From Collimonas sp. OK307 (GTDB lineage: Bacteria; Pseudomonadota; Gammaproteobacteria; Burkholderiales; Burkholderiaceae_D), in contig NZ_FOQI01000004.1 in NCBI RefSeq assembly GCF_900113705.1, forward strand, positions 62,001 through 126,000: 64,000 nt of DNA, read 5' to 3'. The translations under genes were made by a program, and so were the position numbers. The notes below the pieces were generated by a model. The model was not told the origin of the DNA. It saw only the letters and a program-made list of their open reading frames with translations, and did no database searches. Shown here in pieces: positions 27,733 through 36,103 of the stretch (position 1 is its first letter; each line of letters begins with the position of its first letter).

Positions 27733-28383
27733 ATGAACATGCAATTATTCCACGAGCTCGCTTTCTATCTGATGTACGCCTGTGCCGCCCTGGCGATATT
27801 CGTGATTGTCGAGCGCGGACTGTTTTTCAACTACACGCTACGCCAGGCAATCGGCCTGGAAAGAGCCATGACGCACGCCGTGCAGCACGTGCAAGAACTA
27901 CCTGCCGCACTGACATCCCGTGCCAGCTTGCCGCTGACGCTGGTGTCCGACATCCTGGCTGAAAAACATCAGCTGACCAGTGACAAGGACCTGGAAGATT
28001 TCAGCGAGTCGGTCTACATCGCCAACCGCGGCGAAGTGCAGCACCGGCTGTGGATTCTCGACACCATCGTCACAGCCGCTCCCCTGCTCGGCCTGCTCGG
28101 CACGATCCTGGGTATCATCGATACTTTCAAAGCACTGGCGGTTTCCGGCGTGTCGGATCCGGGCCAGGTATCGCAAGGTATCGGCACCGCTTTGTATGCG
28201 ACAGCACTGGGCATCGGCATCGCGGTGGTCGGCATGTTTTTCTTTAATATGTTCCAGGAGCGGATCGAGCGCATCAACGATCATTTGAAAGTATTGATGT
28301 TGCGCGCCTGCGTCGGCCGGCTTGCCGGCAACGACATGAAGGCGTCGACACCGATGGAATCCGGAAAATTGCATCTCGCCTGA
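27733..28383 (+). CDS. exbB: ExbB/TolQ/MotA-type proton channel
   Basis: Inner-membrane proton channel that with ExbD drives TonB. It has an N-terminal helix (LAFYLMYACAALAIFVIVERGLFF), a cytoplasmic loop, and the two conserved C-terminal helices (LWILDTIVTAAPLLGLLGTILGIIDTFKAL and GIGTALYATALGIGIAVVGMFFFNMF). 216 residues from the ATG at 27733, which follows an AGAGAGGT ribosome-binding site. Placed after the receptor and 100 bases from it, an uncommon order. Confidence 0.93.
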   Translation: MNMQLFHELAFYLMYACAALAIFVIVERGLFFNYTLRQAIGLERAMTHAVQHVQELPAALTSRASLPLTLVSDILAEKHQLTSDKDLEDFSESVYIANRGEVQHRLWILDTIVTAAPLLGLLGTILGIIDTFKALAVSGVSDPGQVSQGIGTALYATALGIGIAVVGMFFFNMFQERIERINDHLKVLMLRACVGRLAGNDMKASTPMESGKLHLA

Positions 28384-28441
28384 TCGGGGTGGATTCGAAG
28401 ACGGCTTGAAACATATACGTGCAACATCTCTGGGAAAACCC

Positions 28442-29659
28442 ATGCGCAAATTGATCGCTTTGATAGCAATGCTGCTCGGCTGGAGCGGCAGCGTTCATGC
28501 CGAATTCAGTATCCCCGGTTATGAACTGGTGCACACTGCCCCGGTCGAAACCACATTGGCAACGCCAGATTTGCGTGAGCCGCTGCAAGTCTGGAGCGAG
28601 ATGTTCGACGCCGCCAAACAGCAGATCGTGCTGGGCCAGTTTTATGTGGCGAGCCAGCCTGGCGCCGCATTCGAGCAGGTGATAGCACGACTCGCCGCAG
28701 CCGGCGCACGCGGCGTCAAGATCCGTTTTCTGATGGAGGAAAAAGGAAAATTCGCCTCCGACATGCCAACCATCGAACGGCTCAGGCAGATTCCCAACCT
28801 GGAATTCCGCTATCTCGATTATTCCAGGTTGACGGGCAACGGTATCATCCACGCGAAATATATGGTGGTCGATGGCAGCACCGCCTACGTCGGCAGCCAG
28901 AATTTCGACTGGCGCTCGTTTGCCCATATCCATGAGACTGGCCTGCGCATCACTGACGCCGTGGTTGTCAGCCAGCTGCAGAATATTTTCGAACACGACT
29001 GGCATGCGCAGGAGCTGATTGCGCGGGGCAAGGAAGTGCCGAAACTCAATCAGAACGTGGTTGCTGCCGACGACCGGCAAGCGATATTCCTGGTAGCTAG
29101 CCCGAACGCATTTAACCCGCCCGGCGTCGGTGACTCGGAAACGGAATTACCGAAACTGCTGGCGGCCGCCAAATCCGAAGTCCGGATCCAGCTGCTCGAC
29201 TATGCGCCATTGAGCTACGGTCCGAATCGCACACGTCCTTATTACGCGGTGATTGACAATGCAATCCGCGCGGCACTGGCACGCGGCGTCAAGATCAAGC
29301 TGATGGTGTCGAACTGGAATACCGAAAAACCGGCGATTGCTTATTTGAAAAGCCTGGCGCTGCTGCCCGGCATGGAAATCAGAATCGTCACGCTGCCGCA
29401 GGCCAGCGCCGGCTTCATTCCTTTTGCCCGCGTGATCCACAGCAAGACCATGGCGATCGACGGTCAGCTGGCATGGATCGGCACCAGCAACTGGAGCGGC
29501 GGCTATCTGGATAATTCGCGCAACCTGGAAATCGTGCTGCGCAACGAGAGGATGGCGCAACGGATCGCCGAGTTGCATCAGCAAACCTGGGACTCGGCAT
29601 ATGCGCAACCGATCGACGTGATGAAGGATTACCCCAAGCCGGTGAAGGGCAAGGAATAG
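28442..29659 (+). CDS. Exported phospholipase D-family protein
   Basis: Two-HKD-motif PLD superfamily enzyme with a signal peptide (MRKLIALIAMLLGWSGSVHA). The first motif is IIHAKYMVVDGSTAYVGSQNFD and the second VIHSKTMAIDGQLAWIGTSNWSGG; both His, Lys and Asp sets are present, so it should be catalytically competent. It resembles the eukaryotic PLD3/4-like and bacterial phosphatidylserine/cardiolipin-synthase-like group. 405 residues. Starts 58 bases after exbB on the same strand, so it is probably part of the TonB-system transcript. Substrate could be phospholipid or nucleic acid; I cannot tell which. Confidence 0.88.
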   Translation: MRKLIALIAMLLGWSGSVHAEFSIPGYELVHTAPVETTLATPDLREPLQVWSEMFDAAKQQIVLGQFYVASQPGAAFEQVIARLAAAGARGVKIRFLMEEKGKFASDMPTIERLRQIPNLEFRYLDYSRLTGNGIIHAKYMVVDGSTAYVGSQNFDWRSFAHIHETGLRITDAVVVSQLQNIFEHDWHAQELIARGKEVPKLNQNVVAADDRQAIFLVASPNAFNPPGVGDSETELPKLLAAAKSEVRIQLLDYAPLSYGPNRTRPYYAVIDNAIRAALARGVKIKLMVSNWNTEKPAIAYLKSLALLPGMEIRIVTLPQASAGFIPFARVIHSKTMAIDGQLAWIGTSNWSGGYLDNSRNLEIVLRNERMAQRIAELHQQTWDSAYAQPIDVMKDYPKPVKGKE

Positions 29660-29687
29660 TCCTGCTTGCAGCTGAACTAAGTTAGCC

Positions 29688-30485
29688 TCAGACAGCCCCG
29701 ACCACGGCGGTCAGCATACTGATAGAGCCGATATCGATGCCGTCCACTGCAATCGAAATCGTTTCGTCATCCTGTTTGGCGCCGGCGACGTACAGCAAAG
29801 GCAGATAATGCTCTGGCGTCGGCACAGACAATTGTGCATCCTGCCCCTGGTCGGCATAGTCGATGACCGATTGCATATCGCCGCTCACCAGGCTCTCGCG
29901 GATATGATCGTTGAAGCGTTGCGCCCAGCCATGCACCGGCGCATCATGGCCGCGGCTCATCAAACGCAGGTTATGCACCACATCGCCACTACCGATGATG
30001 AGCACACCCTGTTCGCGCAATACCGCAAGTTTGCGCCCCAGGTCAAAGTGGAACTGCGCCGGCTGGGTCGCATCGATGCTTAGTTGTATCACCGGGACAT
30101 CGGCCTTGGGAAAGGCTTTGACCAGCACCGACCAGGTGCCGTGATCGAGCCCCCAGGATTGATCCATGGCGACCGCTACCGGCGCCAGCAGATCGCGCAC
30201 TTGCGCCGCCAGTTGCGGATCGCCTGGCGCCGGATAACGAACATCGAACAACGCTTGCGGAAAGCCGCCAAAATCGTGGATGGTCTTCGGCTGCGCCATC
30301 GCGGTGACGCCAGTGCCGCGCGTGTACCAATGCGCGGACACCGACAGGATCGCCTTCGGCTGCAGCTTCGCCACGCTGGCGCCCAGTTGAGCCCATGCGT
30401 CGGTGTAGCGATTATCTTCAAGTGCATTCATCGGGCTGCCGTGGCCAAAAAAAATCGCCGGCATGCGGGTGGCATTAGTGCTCAT
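29688..30485 (-). CDS. ygiD: YgiD-type extradiol dioxygenase (class III, LigB fold)
   Basis: Cytosolic Fe/Zn-dependent extradiol ring-cleavage enzyme of the 4,5-DOPA dioxygenase family. Starts MPAIFFGHGSPMNALEDNRYTDAW, with FGHGSP the metal-binding hallmark. ILSVSAHWYTRGT and QSWGLDHGTWSVL carry further His ligands. 265 residues from the ATG at 30485. It follows the doxX gene (44-base gap) on the same strand and both diverge from a LysR regulator, a common trio in Proteobacteria. Confidence 0.9.
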   Translation of the reverse strand: MSTNATRMPAIFFGHGSPMNALEDNRYTDAWAQLGASVAKLQPKAILSVSAHWYTRGTGVTAMAQPKTIHDFGGFPQALFDVRYPAPGDPQLAAQVRDLLAPVAVAMDQSWGLDHGTWSVLVKAFPKADVPVIQLSIDATQPAQFHFDLGRKLAVLREQGVLIIGSGDVVHNLRLMSRGHDAPVHGWAQRFNDHIRESLVSGDMQSVIDYADQGQDAQLSVPTPEHYLPLLYVAGAKQDDETISIAVDGIDIGSISMLTAVVGAV

Positions 30486-30528
30486 CTTGATCTCTTTCAA
30501 TCAGCTTGTTTGTCAGGTTGCTGTCAGA

Positions 30529-30933
30529 TCACTTCTCGACCTTGGCCGAGCCCAGCGCAAACGCGCCGTTGCCCAGCAAGGCAACTGAAATGGCGGTGAC
30601 CACCATGAATGCAGGGTATTCCCAACCGCCGTTAGGGCTCGTGAAAACCCAGCCGTTGCCGGCATGTACCGATAATGCGCCTAAAAGTACCGGCAACGAA
30701 ATCACAGCGGCAATCCGCGCCTGCAGGCCAAGTACCATGGCAATCCCGGTCAGCACTTCAATCGCCACCACAGGGTAAACCGACCAGGCCGGAAACCCCT
30801 GGCTGGCAAAGAAACCGGCAGCACCCGGCAAAGTGAAAACGAAAACCTTGAGGTATGCATGCGCCAACAGCGCGATGCCTAAAGTGAGTCTAAGCAAAGT
30901 GGCAGCGTAGCTGCCTGGATTATTGGTGTTCAT
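30529..30933 (-). CDS. DoxX family inner-membrane protein
   Basis: A 134-residue four-helix membrane protein: LLRLTLGIALLAHAYLKVFVFTLPGAAGFFASQGFPAWSVYPVVAIEVLTGIAMVLGLQARIAAVISLPVLLGALSVH is the DoxX pattern. Biochemical role uncertain; DoxX proteins occur with oxidoreductases and redox-stress genes. Likely first gene of the doxX-ygiD operon under the divergent LysR regulator. Confidence 0.87.
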   Translation of the reverse strand: MNTNNPGSYAATLLRLTLGIALLAHAYLKVFVFTLPGAAGFFASQGFPAWSVYPVVAIEVLTGIAMVLGLQARIAAVISLPVLLGALSVHAGNGWVFTSPNGGWEYPAFMVVTAISVALLGNGAFALGSAKVEK

Positions 30934-31030
30934 GATAGTACTTTCGCAATAAATAGTTAAAAGCCAGGAGAATTTGTAGATCCTGTTTGACTATATATTC
31001 TTGCAACGGAAAGAAAAATGGGGTTTTATT

Positions 31031-31043
31031 GAAATACCATTTC
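31031..31043. promoter_or_regulatory. Candidate LysR-type operator
   Basis: Palindrome GAAAT-ACC-ATTTC 27 bases upstream of the lysR-type start, in the 137-base divergent region shared with doxX. Its symmetry and the T-N11-A shape suit an LTTR recognition site. Confidence 0.4.
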
Positions 31044-31070
31044 CGAAATCCAAAATAATAAGGCGTTGCG

Positions 31071-31985
31071 ATGAATCTGTTCGAAGCCATGAAGGTGTTT
31101 GTCAAAGTGACTGAAACCGGCAGCCTGTCGGGCGCGGCACGCATCCTGAACTTGTCGAACCCGTCGGTGACGCGGCATATCGCCGACCTTGAGGAATATC
31201 TTGGTGCACGCCTGTTGAACCGCAGCACGCGCCGCCTCAGCCTGACCGATACCGGTAGCGCTTATCTGGAGCGCTGCAAGCAAGTGCTGGCCGATCTCGA
31301 ACAAGCGACGCTGGCGGCCGGCATGCACGCCGCCAATCCGAGCGGCGTGTTGCGCATCAACGCGCCGGTGTCCTTTTCCGTCAATCACCTGGGCGGGTTG
31401 TTACCGCTATATGCGCAACGCTACCCCAATGTCGAACTGGATGTGACTTTATCGGACCGGATTGTCGATCTGGTCGAGGAAGGCTTCGATCTGGCGATAC
31501 GCATTGGCAGATTGCAAAATTCCAGCCTGGTGATGCGCAAACTGGCCCCCGCACACATGTTGACCTGTGCCGCCCCAGCCTATCTTGCGCAGCACGGCAC
31601 GCCACAGCATCCCGACGACCTGGCCCGGCATACTTGCCTGACCTACGCGTATACGCTACGGGACAATGAATGGCGCCTGCAACGCGACGGCAAGACTCAC
31701 ACGGTACGCGTCAGCGGCGGCTTGCATTGCAATAACGGCGATCTGCTGCTGGCGGCGGCGGTTGGCGGCATGGGTGTGATACGGGAGCCGACCTTCATCA
31801 TCGGCGATGCGATCCGCGATGGCCGCCTGGTGCCAATCCTGACCGACTATCATGGCGATGCGCTGGCGATTCACGCTGTGTATCCGAGCCGTCAGCATTT
31901 GTCGGCCAAGGTGCGCACCTTTGTCGATTTCCTGGCGCAGCAGTTCGGCGAAGTCCCGGCCTGGGACCACGCTTTGCCGATATGA
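31071..31985 (+). CDS. LysR-family transcriptional regulator
   Basis: A 304-residue LTTR. The N-terminal winged helix reads LFEAMKVFVKVTETGSLSGAARILNLSNPSVTRHIADLEEYLGARLLNRSTRRLSLTDTG. The effector-binding domain begins near residue 88 (GVLRINAPVSFSVNHLGGLLPLYAQRYPNVELDV), the CrgA/PBP2_CrgA type. It probably controls the divergent doxX-ygiD pair. Effector unknown. Confidence 0.92.
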   Translation: MNLFEAMKVFVKVTETGSLSGAARILNLSNPSVTRHIADLEEYLGARLLNRSTRRLSLTDTGSAYLERCKQVLADLEQATLAAGMHAANPSGVLRINAPVSFSVNHLGGLLPLYAQRYPNVELDVTLSDRIVDLVEEGFDLAIRIGRLQNSSLVMRKLAPAHMLTCAAPAYLAQHGTPQHPDDLARHTCLTYAYTLRDNEWRLQRDGKTHTVRVSGGLHCNNGDLLLAAAVGGMGVIREPTFIIGDAIRDGRLVPILTDYHGDALAIHAVYPSRQHLSAKVRTFVDFLAQQFGEVPAWDHALPI

Positions 31986-32010
31986 AAAAAAGGCCGCATT
32001 TGCGGCCTTT
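31985..32010. terminator. Rho-independent terminator between lysR-type gene and phasin
   Basis: Stem AAAGGCCGCA / TGCGGCCTTT with a TT loop (31989-32010), A-run on the left. On the minus strand it is followed by at least six T, so it best terminates the phasin transcript; it also lies directly after the regulator stop. Confidence 0.85.
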
Positions 32011-32037
32011 AGCTTGGATCAAGAATCGGCGTTTGCC

Positions 32038-32592
32038 TTACTTTTTACTCTTGGGCGAGGTAGCCTTGGCCACTTGCTCGCTGGCGTTGTTCAGGTTGGC
32101 TTCCAAAGTCGCAACAGCCTGCTTGGCGTTCTTGGTCAGCTGTTCATAACCTGCATTGGCGTTGCTGATCACCGATTTCAAGATCGAGATCGCATTTTCC
32201 GAACCGGCTGGCGCGGTCTTGCTGACCTCTTCTATCAAGGCATTGATGCGGCGGCTGGTTTCCGCAACTTGTGCTTCTGCCGCACGGGTGTATTCCGCCT
32301 GGGCGCCGGAAGCGATACCGGCCAGGTGACGGCCGTAGGCTGCGGCCTTTTCGGCCTGTGGCTTGGCTTGCGCGGCTGAGATGTTAAGGAATTCCTGCGG
32401 ATCTTTTGCGCTCAGCAGTTGCTTGGTAGCCTCGCCTGATTCTCCCATTGAAGCCTTGGCTGCATTGAGATTCAATTCGATGACTTTTTCAACGCCCTCG
32501 AAGGTTTTTGCGGTCAGGGTATTGAGCAATGCCAACTGGGCTTCGAAATGTGCTTTGGTTGCTTCGGCAAACTTTTCATGAAACGAAAACAT
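32038..32592 (-). CDS. phaP: Phasin (polyhydroxyalkanoate granule-associated protein)
   Basis: A 184-residue amphipathic, Ala/Lys-rich protein coating PHA granules in the cytosol: MFSFHEKFAEATKAHFEAQLALLNTLTAKTFEGVEKVIELNLNAAKASMGESGEATKQLLSAKDPQEF is the Phasin_2 signature, with a Lys-rich tail (KATSPKSKK). The start with GGAG upstream at 32592 was chosen over an in-frame ATG at 32649. PHA storage by the host is implied; polymer synthesis genes are outside the window. Confidence 0.92.
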   Translation of the reverse strand: MFSFHEKFAEATKAHFEAQLALLNTLTAKTFEGVEKVIELNLNAAKASMGESGEATKQLLSAKDPQEFLNISAAQAKPQAEKAAAYGRHLAGIASGAQAEYTRAAEAQVAETSRRINALIEEVSKTAPAGSENAISILKSVISNANAGYEQLTKNAKQAVATLEANLNNASEQVAKATSPKSKK

Positions 32593-32647
32593 GGCCTTCT
32601 CCTGTGTGAACAAATCATCTCTTGCTATCAACATGGCAATGTTGCAC

Positions 32648-32653
32648 ATTATA
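32648..32653 (-). promoter_or_regulatory. -10 element of the phasin promoter
   Basis: Perfect TATAAT on the minus strand, 56 bases upstream of phaP, without a good -35. The adjacent TGCAACATTGC just downstream resembles the TGC-rich sites bound by the PHA repressor PhaR. Confidence 0.45.
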
Positions 32654-32696
32654 CAAACAAAAATGTACAGTTGCCTCCGCCAAATCCTACAATGCG

Positions 32697-33491
32697 CTAA
32701 CTATCTGCTACGGCGCAAATCTTCCGCTCTTTCGGCTTGTAGCCATGACCGCTGCGGCAAGCGCGGTAGGCGACAATCGTACTTTCAAACAACTGGCGCG
32801 CCTGCGGCACCGGCAGTTTCGCCATCCGCTCAGCCAGCTTGCGGCTGACCTGGAAGTGCTGGTAATCGATTGGTTTTTTCCAATCGCCACCCCAAATCAG
32901 AAAGCCATGCTGCGCCAATAGTTCCACAATTTGTTCACCGCTGCCAGGCCGGCTTGCGACCCGTTTGCCATATGCCTGGCCTGCCGGCGGACTGTAAATC
33001 AGCCGGCCCCGGGCATCGCGCAGCACAAACGGATTTTGCAAAGGATTAATATCGATCGCCAAACCGTAGGCATGCAGTGACACTGAGGTGCCACCGGTAA
33101 TCGGCCGGTCGTTAAAGGCCGAGGTATTATTTTCCGCCATCGATGCGTCGTCGTTGCCTTGATAATGCTCCATCAGGCGGGCCTGCGCAAGCGGGAAACG
33201 ACGCTTGAGAAGTTCGTCGAACAACGCTTTGACCTGCGGCGCAACTGCCGCCATCACCATGATCTCGCCATTGTCATGACGTACCTGGTCAAAGTCGACA
33301 TACGAGAAACGCACTATTTGCAGCTGCGGACAATCGACCGGCGCGCCCGGCTGCAGCACGTGCCGCTTAAGGATTGCGCATTGTTCGGCATCTAGCCCGG
33401 AAGTGCCGGATTGTGCATTCGCATGCGACACGAGGCCAGCCAGCATCAGTAGCGATAAAAGCAGACGCAATGCGGAGACAGGTAGTGCCAT
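32697..33491 (-). CDS. Exported M15-type D-alanyl-D-alanine carboxypeptidase-like protein
   Basis: A 264-residue exported zinc peptidase of the VanY/extensin-like group acting on peptidoglycan peptides. Signal peptide to about residue 26 (SHANA-QSG). The zinc ligands are H140 and D147 in SLHAYGLAIDINPLQNP and H212 in DYQHFQ. Cysteines at the ends may pair. Its ATG overlaps the patatin stop (TGATG), so the two are translationally coupled. Confidence 0.85.
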   Translation of the reverse strand: MALPVSALRLLLSLLMLAGLVSHANAQSGTSGLDAEQCAILKRHVLQPGAPVDCPQLQIVRFSYVDFDQVRHDNGEIMVMAAVAPQVKALFDELLKRRFPLAQARLMEHYQGNDDASMAENNTSAFNDRPITGGTSVSLHAYGLAIDINPLQNPFVLRDARGRLIYSPPAGQAYGKRVASRPGSGEQIVELLAQHGFLIWGGDWKKPIDYQHFQVSRKLAERMAKLPVPQARQLFESTIVAYRACRSGHGYKPKERKICAVADS

Positions 33492-34675
33492 CAGCTCACC
33501 GGCGGCATGACCAGTTCATGCACTACCAGGCCGGCGTCGGAATTGCCAAATGTCTCGCCGTTGGCCAGAATCCGCTGGCGAGCCTGCATGGCGTCTTCGT
33601 AGCCTTGTTCCCAACGCCATTCGATCGAGCCGCGCGAAAAATTGATATCCTTGGATGGCATGTTCCAGTCATGGCCGCCGTAACGCAGGCGCACGATGTG
33701 AATCGTGCTGTTATCGTTCAAGCCCGCGAACTCCTTGAGGTCTGACTTGCTGCGCAACGCTGGCGGCAGTTTGTCATACAACGCTTTCGCGGCGCGCCGC
33801 AGCTGATACATGCGCAAATAATTTTCGATGTGGCGCTCTGAACGTGAAGCAAAGGTCACGTCTTTTTGACGATTGGTGATCTGGTCCAGCGTCGCCGGCT
33901 CGGGGCCGTTGGCGCTCCACAAATCCACCATGACACATAGCGTATTGCCATCGACATCGGTCTTGGATTCGTCGTCCAGCACCACCTCCAGCGGGGTATT
34001 CGAATACAGGCCGCCATCCCAGTACAGTTCACCGTCTACCCGTACCGGAGCAAAACCCGGCGGCAAGGCGCCGCTGGCCATGATGTGCTCAACCCCGATC
34101 TGCTGATCCCGGGAATCGAAATTGACCAGGCTGCCGCACGCCACTTTCATCGCACTCACTGTCAGGCGCATGGCGCCGGGAGAGTTCAGATGCTTGAAAT
34201 CGACCAGGCGAGCCAGCGTTTCAGCCAGCGGGGTAGTATCGTAAAAACTGGCTTGCTCGGGTGCGACCGGCATGCCCAGTACAAATGGATTCGGCGAGCG
34301 CGGCGCGAAAAACCCCGGCACGCCGCGGGCGGTGACGTCATTCGTGGTCCACCAGGTATTGAAATGACGCACGCTGTCGCTGACCTTGCTCATATCCATC
34401 AGGTCGCCATGGCCAACCAGCTCCCAGAACTCCTTGAGCCGCGATAAGCGCAGATCGCGTTCGTTACCGGCGATGATGGCGGCGTTGATGGCGCCGATCG
34501 AGGTTCCCACCACCCAGTCCGGCGTCAGGCCGTTCTCATGCATCGCATGATAAACCCCGGCTTGATACGCCCCCAGCGCGCCACCGCCCTGCAGCACCAA
34601 CGCCACCCGCGGAGTGACGGATTCGGCTTTGGTTTTAGTGCGGATGTTTGCCTTGGAAGTGGTTTTATTGCTCAT
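33491..34675 (-). CDS. Patatin-like phospholipase with C-terminal DUF3734-type region
   Basis: Ser-Asp dyad lipid acyl hydrolase. VALVLQGGGALGAYQAGVYHAMHENGLTPDWVVGTSIGAINAAIIAG supplies the oxyanion loop and nucleophile elbow GTSIG; YWDGGLYSNTPL supplies the catalytic Asp in DGG. The C-terminal 150 residues (RSERHIENYLRMYQLRRAAKALYDKLP, HIVRLRYGGHDWNMPSKDINFSRGSIEWRWEQGYEDA) match the DUF3734 extension. No signal peptide; the N-terminus is a short Lys/Thr-rich stretch. 394 residues. Heads a coupled pair with the M15 peptidase. Confidence 0.9.
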   Translation of the reverse strand: MSNKTTSKANIRTKTKAESVTPRVALVLQGGGALGAYQAGVYHAMHENGLTPDWVVGTSIGAINAAIIAGNERDLRLSRLKEFWELVGHGDLMDMSKVSDSVRHFNTWWTTNDVTARGVPGFFAPRSPNPFVLGMPVAPEQASFYDTTPLAETLARLVDFKHLNSPGAMRLTVSAMKVACGSLVNFDSRDQQIGVEHIMASGALPPGFAPVRVDGELYWDGGLYSNTPLEVVLDDESKTDVDGNTLCVMVDLWSANGPEPATLDQITNRQKDVTFASRSERHIENYLRMYQLRRAAKALYDKLPPALRSKSDLKEFAGLNDNSTIHIVRLRYGGHDWNMPSKDINFSRGSIEWRWEQGYEDAMQARQRILANGETFGNSDAGLVVHELVMPPVS

Positions 34676-34781
34676 TTGATACCCATCTTGTGTTGGGAGG
34701 AGCAACCATATTAACCGATCGCGCCAACAGACAACGACGGCTGCGCATATGTCATCAAGCCGTCATCAAATCATCATAAAC

Positions 34782-34800
34782 AATAACGATTCTCATTTGT
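34782..34800. promoter_or_regulatory. Fur-box-like sequence upstream of fbpA
   Basis: AATAACGATTCTCATTTGT matches the 19-bp Fur consensus at 12 positions, and a TATAGT -10-like element follows at 34803. Located 80 bases before an iron-binding-protein gene, so iron repression by Fur is likely. Confidence 0.6.
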
Positions 34801-34881
34801 GTTATAGTAATCCTCGTCTTAAATGTAACAATTTGTTACCGGCAACAAACCACCATTTCCATCATCAAAAGAGGAGTTTCC

Positions 34882-35916
34882 ATGCTTTTGCGCTCTATCA
34901 TCGCCAGCGCCATTCTGGCCGCCAGTTCAGCCACTGCCGTCGCGCAGGAACAAGTGCTGAACCTGTATTCCGCACGCCACTATCAAACCGACGAAGCGCT
35001 GTATGGCAACTTCACCAAAACCACCGGCATCAAGATCAATCGCGTCGACGGTGACGACGCCGGCACCATCGCGCGCCTGAAAAGCGAAGGCGCTGCCAGC
35101 CCGGCGGATGTGATTTTGCTGGTGGACGCGGCGCGTCTGTGGCGGGCAGAACAGGACGGCTTGTTCCAGCCGGTGAAATCGGCCATCCTCGATGAACGCA
35201 TCCCGGTCAACCTGCGCGGCAAGGATGACGGCAAGGGCTCGCAATGGTTTGGCTTTTCGACCCGCGCCCGCGTGATCGTCTACAACAAGCAAAATATCAA
35301 GCCGCAAGACGTTGAAACCTACGAAGCACTGGCCGATCCGAAGAACAAGGGCAAGCTGTGCACCCGTTCCGGTTCGCATCCTTACAATGTGTCGCTGTTC
35401 GGTTCCTTGCTGGAGCATCACGGTGAAGCCAAGACCGAAGCGCTGTTGAAAGGTTACGTTGCCAACCAGGCGCGTTCGCCGGTCGGTGGCGATACCGATC
35501 AGATCAAGGCGGTCGCCTCGGGCGAATGCGGCGTGGCGATTTCTAACTCCTACTACGTTGCGCGGCTGATGAAGTCGAGCAAGCCGGAAGATATCGAAGT
35601 GATGAAAAAAGTCGGCGTGATCTGGCCTAACCAGAAGACCACCGGCACCCATGTCAATATCGCCGGCGCCGGTGTCGCCAAGCATGCGCCGCATCGTGAG
35701 GCGGCAGTCAAGTTCCTTGAATATCTGTCGAGTGACGATGCCCAGCGTTATTTCGCCGAAGGCAACAATGAATCGCCTGCAGTCAAAAGCGTCAAGAGCG
35801 GCAACCCGGCACTGGATGCGCTCGGCCCTTATAAAGCCGAAGTGATCGATGTTTCTGCGGTTGGCCGCAACCAGCAGAAAGTGCAGCAATTGCTAGATCG
35901 CGCCGGTTACAAATAG
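34882..35916 (+). CDS. fbpA: Ferric iron ABC transporter substrate-binding protein
   Basis: Periplasmic Fe(III)-binding protein (FbpA/FutA/AfuA, family 1 SBP). It has a signal peptide (cut near AVA-QEQVLNLYSARHY). YSARHYQTDEALYGNF at the start and the Tyr pair in AISNSYYVARL are iron-ligand regions; EGNNESPAVKSV and the C-terminal AEVIDVSAVGRNQQKVQQLLDRAGYK are typical. 344 residues. Its ABC partners are split: the ATPase is on the opposite strand downstream, and the permease lies beyond that on the plus strand. A Fur-like box precedes it and a terminator follows. Confidence 0.93.
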   Translation: MLLRSIIASAILAASSATAVAQEQVLNLYSARHYQTDEALYGNFTKTTGIKINRVDGDDAGTIARLKSEGAASPADVILLVDAARLWRAEQDGLFQPVKSAILDERIPVNLRGKDDGKGSQWFGFSTRARVIVYNKQNIKPQDVETYEALADPKNKGKLCTRSGSHPYNVSLFGSLLEHHGEAKTEALLKGYVANQARSPVGGDTDQIKAVASGECGVAISNSYYVARLMKSSKPEDIEVMKKVGVIWPNQKTTGTHVNIAGAGVAKHAPHREAAVKFLEYLSSDDAQRYFAEGNNESPAVKSVKSGNPALDALGPYKAEVIDVSAVGRNQQKVQQLLDRAGYK

Positions 35917-35947
35917 TGGTTCTCGGCTGACAGAAATTCGATGCGGT

Positions 35948-35981
35948 AAAAAGGGCTGGAGCACGATGCGCCAGCCTTTTT
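35948..35981. terminator. Rho-independent terminator after fbpA
   Basis: AAAAAGGGCTGG (35948-35959) pairs with CCAGCCTTTTT (35971-35981) with one bulged G, and T/A runs at both ends. Should work in both directions, also closing the fbpC unit read from the right. Confidence 0.85.
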
Positions 35982-35997
35982 AACATCTGCGAGTAGT

Positions 35998-36081
35998 CTA
36001 TTTTTTCTTGATCATATAGATGGCGAGCGCCACCATCAGTACCACGCAAAACTCCAGGCCAACCACAATATATTGCGTCAT
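35998..36081 (-). CDS. Candidate 27-residue single-span membrane peptide
   Basis: ATG-initiated frame directly downstream of fbpC (22 bases after its stop) and upstream of the terminator at 35948. The product starts MTQYIVVGLEF, has one hydrophobic helix of about 18 residues and ends AIYMIKKK, giving a positive-inside tail. No strong Shine-Dalgarno is visible, so expression would depend on coupling to fbpC. I do not recognise a family. Small single-span proteins often attach to transporters or oxidases, so an accessory to the iron importer is possible. Confidence 0.4.
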   Translation of the reverse strand: MTQYIVVGLEFCVVLMVALAIYMIKKK

Positions 36082-36103
36082 GATGATTATTTATTCAAAA
36101 AAG

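Noticed and set aside
34927-35889. A 320-codon frame antisense to fbpA
   Set aside because: Arg/Gly/His-rich translation without motifs; fbpA is well supported.
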